This document shows, piece after piece, positions 5,390 through 7,198 of a stretch of DNA of 7,198 nt; the first letter of the stretch is position 1; the number at the start of each line of letters is the position of its first letter. The notes beneath the pieces were generated by a model. It was not told where the DNA came from and did no database searches. It was given only the letters and a program-made list of their open reading frames with translations. Both the position numbers and the translations under genes were made by a program. This DNA comes from CAITYL01 sp041651315. Lineage in GTDB: Bacteria; Verrucomicrobiota; Lentisphaeria; Oligosphaerales; CAITYL01. The stretch covers positions 1 through 7,198 of the forward strand of contig JBAZJM010000240.1 of the NCBI GenBank assembly GCA_041651315.1. The letters run 5' to 3'.

Positions 5390-6502
5390 GGTGATGCCGT
5401 GAACATGGAAACGCAGGGCGAGCATGCGCGGGTGCAGGACGTCATTCGCAAGCGGATTTTGGACGGGGAATGGGGGGCCGGCTTCAAAATTCCGTCCGAG
5501 CGTGACTTGGAATCCGAGCTGGGCGTCAGCCGGATGACCATCAGCAAGGGGCTGGCCCCGTTGGTGGCGGAGGGGCTGCTGACGCGCCGGCAGGGCAGCG
5601 GCACGTACGTGAACGATCAAAGCCAGTTGCGCCGCCACCGCGTCCAGTGGGTGAAGATGTTGTGCGCCACCAGCCCCAACAACCTGCGGGCGTCCATCAA
5701 TCACGGCGTGCTGGAAGGCGCCTATGACGCCCTGGGGGGGTATGGGATTCATGTGGGGGTTGATTTTTATCAGGCCATGAATGATCAGGTGGCGCTGCTG
5801 GACCGGCCCTATGCCCCCGGCGAGGGCGGGTTGCTGATCTGGTTTGAGCCGTTGCCCGGCAATGTCGCGGCGTTGGCCCGGCTGCGGAAACGGGGGGTTC
5901 CGTTTGTGGTTCTTGACGCCTATCCCGAGGATTTGGATGTGGATTTTGCGGTGTCGGACAACGTTGCCGGCGGTGCCCTGATGGTGCAGCATCTAGTGGA
6001 GTTGGGGCACCGGCGGGTCGGCTATTTGTCGCGGCCGGTTGACCGTTCCAGTTTGCGCGACCGCTTGACAGGTTTTCTGCAAGGGGCGGTGACCCACCAG
6101 TTGCCCTATTCAAGCGACGATGTGGTGGTTATCCGGCAGCCGCGCGAGTTGGTTCTGGATGAGGTGCCCCGGGTGGTCGATCATTTTCTGGCCTTGTCGC
6201 CGCGCCCCACCGCCATCTGCTTCAGCAATGATGAACTGGCCTTGACCGCCGCCGCCTACCTGCAACAGAAGGGGATACGTATTCCGGAAGATGTTTCCCT
6301 GGTAGGCTATGACAATGTCGAGCAGTCCAAGTTCGGCCCGGTGCCCCTGACCAGCGTCCAGCAGGATTTTTACGGCATGGGCAAGGCGGCGGGCAAGATT
6401 CTCGGTGAACAGTTGAACGGCGCGAAGAGCGGACCGACGAGCCATTTGTTCCTGAAGCCGGAGTTGATCGTCCGGAGTTCCGTGGCCCGTCTGTCGGTGT
6501 GA
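5387..6502 (+). CDS. GntR/LacI-type chimeric transcriptional regulator
   Basis: With the GTG 5387 start this encodes a complete 371-residue cytoplasmic regulator. Residues about 12-76 are a GntR-type winged helix: VQDVIRKRILDGEWGAGFKIPSERDL, the recognition helix region ELGVSRMTISKGLAPLV, and the wing EGLLTRRQGSGTYV. After a short linker, residues about 85-371 are a LacI/periplasmic-binding-type effector domain, with HLVELGHRRVGYL (202-214), FSND (279-282), PEDVSLVGYDN (to about 310) and the LTSVQQDFYGMG segment. The same domain pairing occurs in the Bacillus arabinose repressor AraR, so a sugar-like effector and repressor action are the family expectation; the real ligand cannot be read from the sequence. 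Its C-terminus is about two-thirds identical to the partial regulator at 1-408. A possible operator lies in its own promoter, and a secreted-protein gene starts 92 bases after its stop. Confidence 0.92.
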   Translation: MGDAVNMETQGEHARVQDVIRKRILDGEWGAGFKIPSERDLESELGVSRMTISKGLAPLVAEGLLTRRQGSGTYVNDQSQLRRHRVQWVKMLCATSPNNLRASINHGVLEGAYDALGGYGIHVGVDFYQAMNDQVALLDRPYAPGEGGLLIWFEPLPGNVAALARLRKRGVPFVVLDAYPEDLDVDFAVSDNVAGGALMVQHLVELGHRRVGYLSRPVDRSSLRDRLTGFLQGAVTHQLPYSSDDVVVIRQPRELVLDEVPRVVDHFLALSPRPTAICFSNDELALTAAAYLQQKGIRIPEDVSLVGYDNVEQSKFGPVPLTSVQQDFYGMGKAAGKILGEQLNGAKSGPTSHLFLKPELIVRSSVARLSV

Positions 6503-6509
6503 TGCCTTA

Positions 6510-6539
6510 TTGGGCAGGCAGAGGCGCCTGCCCCTACGA
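6510..6539. repeat. REP-like hairpin element, copy 2
   Basis: These 30 bases are identical to 421-450. The stem is GGGCAGGC (6512-6519) with GCCTGCCC (6526-6533), loop AGAGGC, then CCTACGA. It starts 8 bases after the regulator stop codon, against 13 bases in copy 1, and precedes the leader of the secreted-protein gene in both places. Confidence 0.75.
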
Positions 6540-6594
6540 TGAAAAACCAGATCCCAACGTTCCCTCCCCAACCCCCAACGAAGGAGTACGCACC

Positions 6595-7198
6595 ATGCAC
6601 AAGCAGCTGACCCCCATCGCCGTCTTTTCCCTGGCTTTGGTTCCGGCACTCACGGTTTTTGATGCCGCTGCCGGGATTGTGGTCAATGATCCGGTCGATT
6701 ACACGACGGCCAAGGTGGATCCAGCCGGCGCCGAGGATATTGATGGCACCGTTGGCCCGACCTATGACCTCAACGGTTGGAATTCCCAAGCGCAGATTTA
6801 CACCATCGACTTTGACCAGACCGGCAGTTTTATCAACGGCTCGCAGCTGGACACGGTGAACCTCACTGCTCTGGGGCAGAGTATCACGTTCTCCTCCAAC
6901 GGCTATACGACCGGCCAGGGGTTCAAGGTTGACAACACCGCCATCCGTTGTACTTCCGGTACTCAGTCGATCAAGACGATCTTGGCCCCAGTTGCCAATG
7001 ACATTCTTACCATCACCTTTGCCAAGCCCGTGACCGGGGTGGCGTTTACGATCATGTATGAGGGCAATGGGGTACAAGTGTCATATTACGATTTGGCCCA
7101 TAACCTGTTATATGCTCCTAGTTGGAATGCTGACGGGGGAGACACCACGACGGGTGCCACTTGGAAAGATTGGTACTTCACCTATCAAGGGAACATTT
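6595..7198 (+). CDS. Secreted protein, paralog of the PEP-CTERM protein (3' end outside window)
   Basis: This encodes at least 201 residues, open at the window end. ATG 6595 follows AAGGAG (6581-6586) at 8 bases. Residues 1-26 are a signal peptide (MHKQLTPIAVFSLALVPAL..., likely cut after DAAA). The mature protein begins GIVVNDP, and a DPAG follows about 15 residues later, both also found in the paralog at 510-1256. The rest is Thr/Asn/Gly/Asp-rich and probably beta-sheet, and only loosely matches the paralog: both have an SFDQ/DFDQ segment, a LDxVN segment, a KPVTGVAFT/TPVEKVGFT strand and an aromatic YYD/FYD. A PEP-CTERM tail is expected but lies beyond the window. No catalytic motif is recognised. 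Position and spacing after a regulator are the same as in the first copy, so co-transcription with the regulator is likely. Confidence 0.85.
   Translation, partial: MHKQLTPIAVFSLALVPALTVFDAAAGIVVNDPVDYTTAKVDPAGAEDIDGTVGPTYDLNGWNSQAQIYTIDFDQTGSFINGSQLDTVNLTALGQSITFSSNGYTTGQGFKVDNTAIRCTSGTQSIKTILAPVANDILTITFAKPVTGVAFTIMYEGNGVQVSYYDLAHNLLYAPSWNADGGDTTTGATWKDWYFTYQGNI

Noticed and set aside
5180..5992. Minus-strand open frame (270 codons) entering the promoter region of the second regulator
   Set aside because: Most of it is antisense to the well-recognised GntR/LacI gene, and the part outside that gene is AT-rich regulatory-looking DNA.

Overview
The window is GC-rich bacterial DNA, most consistent with the PVC superphylum, and with Lentisphaerota or a neighbouring Verrucomicrobiota lineage in particular. 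The evidence is a pseudopilin-like protein with the leader motif [22 protein letters not shown] and a C-terminal H-X9-DG motif, a secreted protein ending in a PEP-CTERM sorting signal, and regulators that join a GntR-type DNA-binding domain to a LacI-type sugar-binding domain. No rRNA or housekeeping gene is present, so the phylum is an inference.

All credible genes lie on the + strand. In order they are: the 3' end of a GntR/LacI-type regulator (1-408); a PEP-CTERM secreted protein (510-1256); a large secreted protein resembling a glycoside hydrolase (1408-3786); an H-X9-DG prepilin-like protein (4054-4800) followed by a terminator-like hairpin (4809-4836); a 586-base intergenic region packed with palindromes up to about 5160 and then an AT-rich promoter region; a complete second GntR/LacI-type regulator (5387-6502); and the start of a second PEP-CTERM-type secreted protein (6595 to the window end, with its C-terminus not seen).

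The window reads as one and a half copies of a module. The regulator, a 30-base hairpin element and the secreted protein occur twice in the same order and spacing. The two regulators are about two-thirds identical over the 135 residues that can be compared. The two secreted proteins share their first five residues and the start of the mature protein but then diverge strongly. The first copy is followed by the enzyme-like gene and the prepilin-like gene, so the full module may be sensor, surface protein, enzyme and pseudopilin. A plausible but unproven job is sensing a sugar ligand and controlling a secreted glycan-processing or surface-matrix cassette.

The least ordinary part is the non-coding DNA. 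Three composite palindromes (1284-1354, 4873-5049, 5074-5160) are each built from small hairpins arranged in mirror orientation, like REP doublets (REPINs). In addition there are two identical single hairpins (421-450, 6510-6539) and a different long imperfect inverted repeat (3890-3976).
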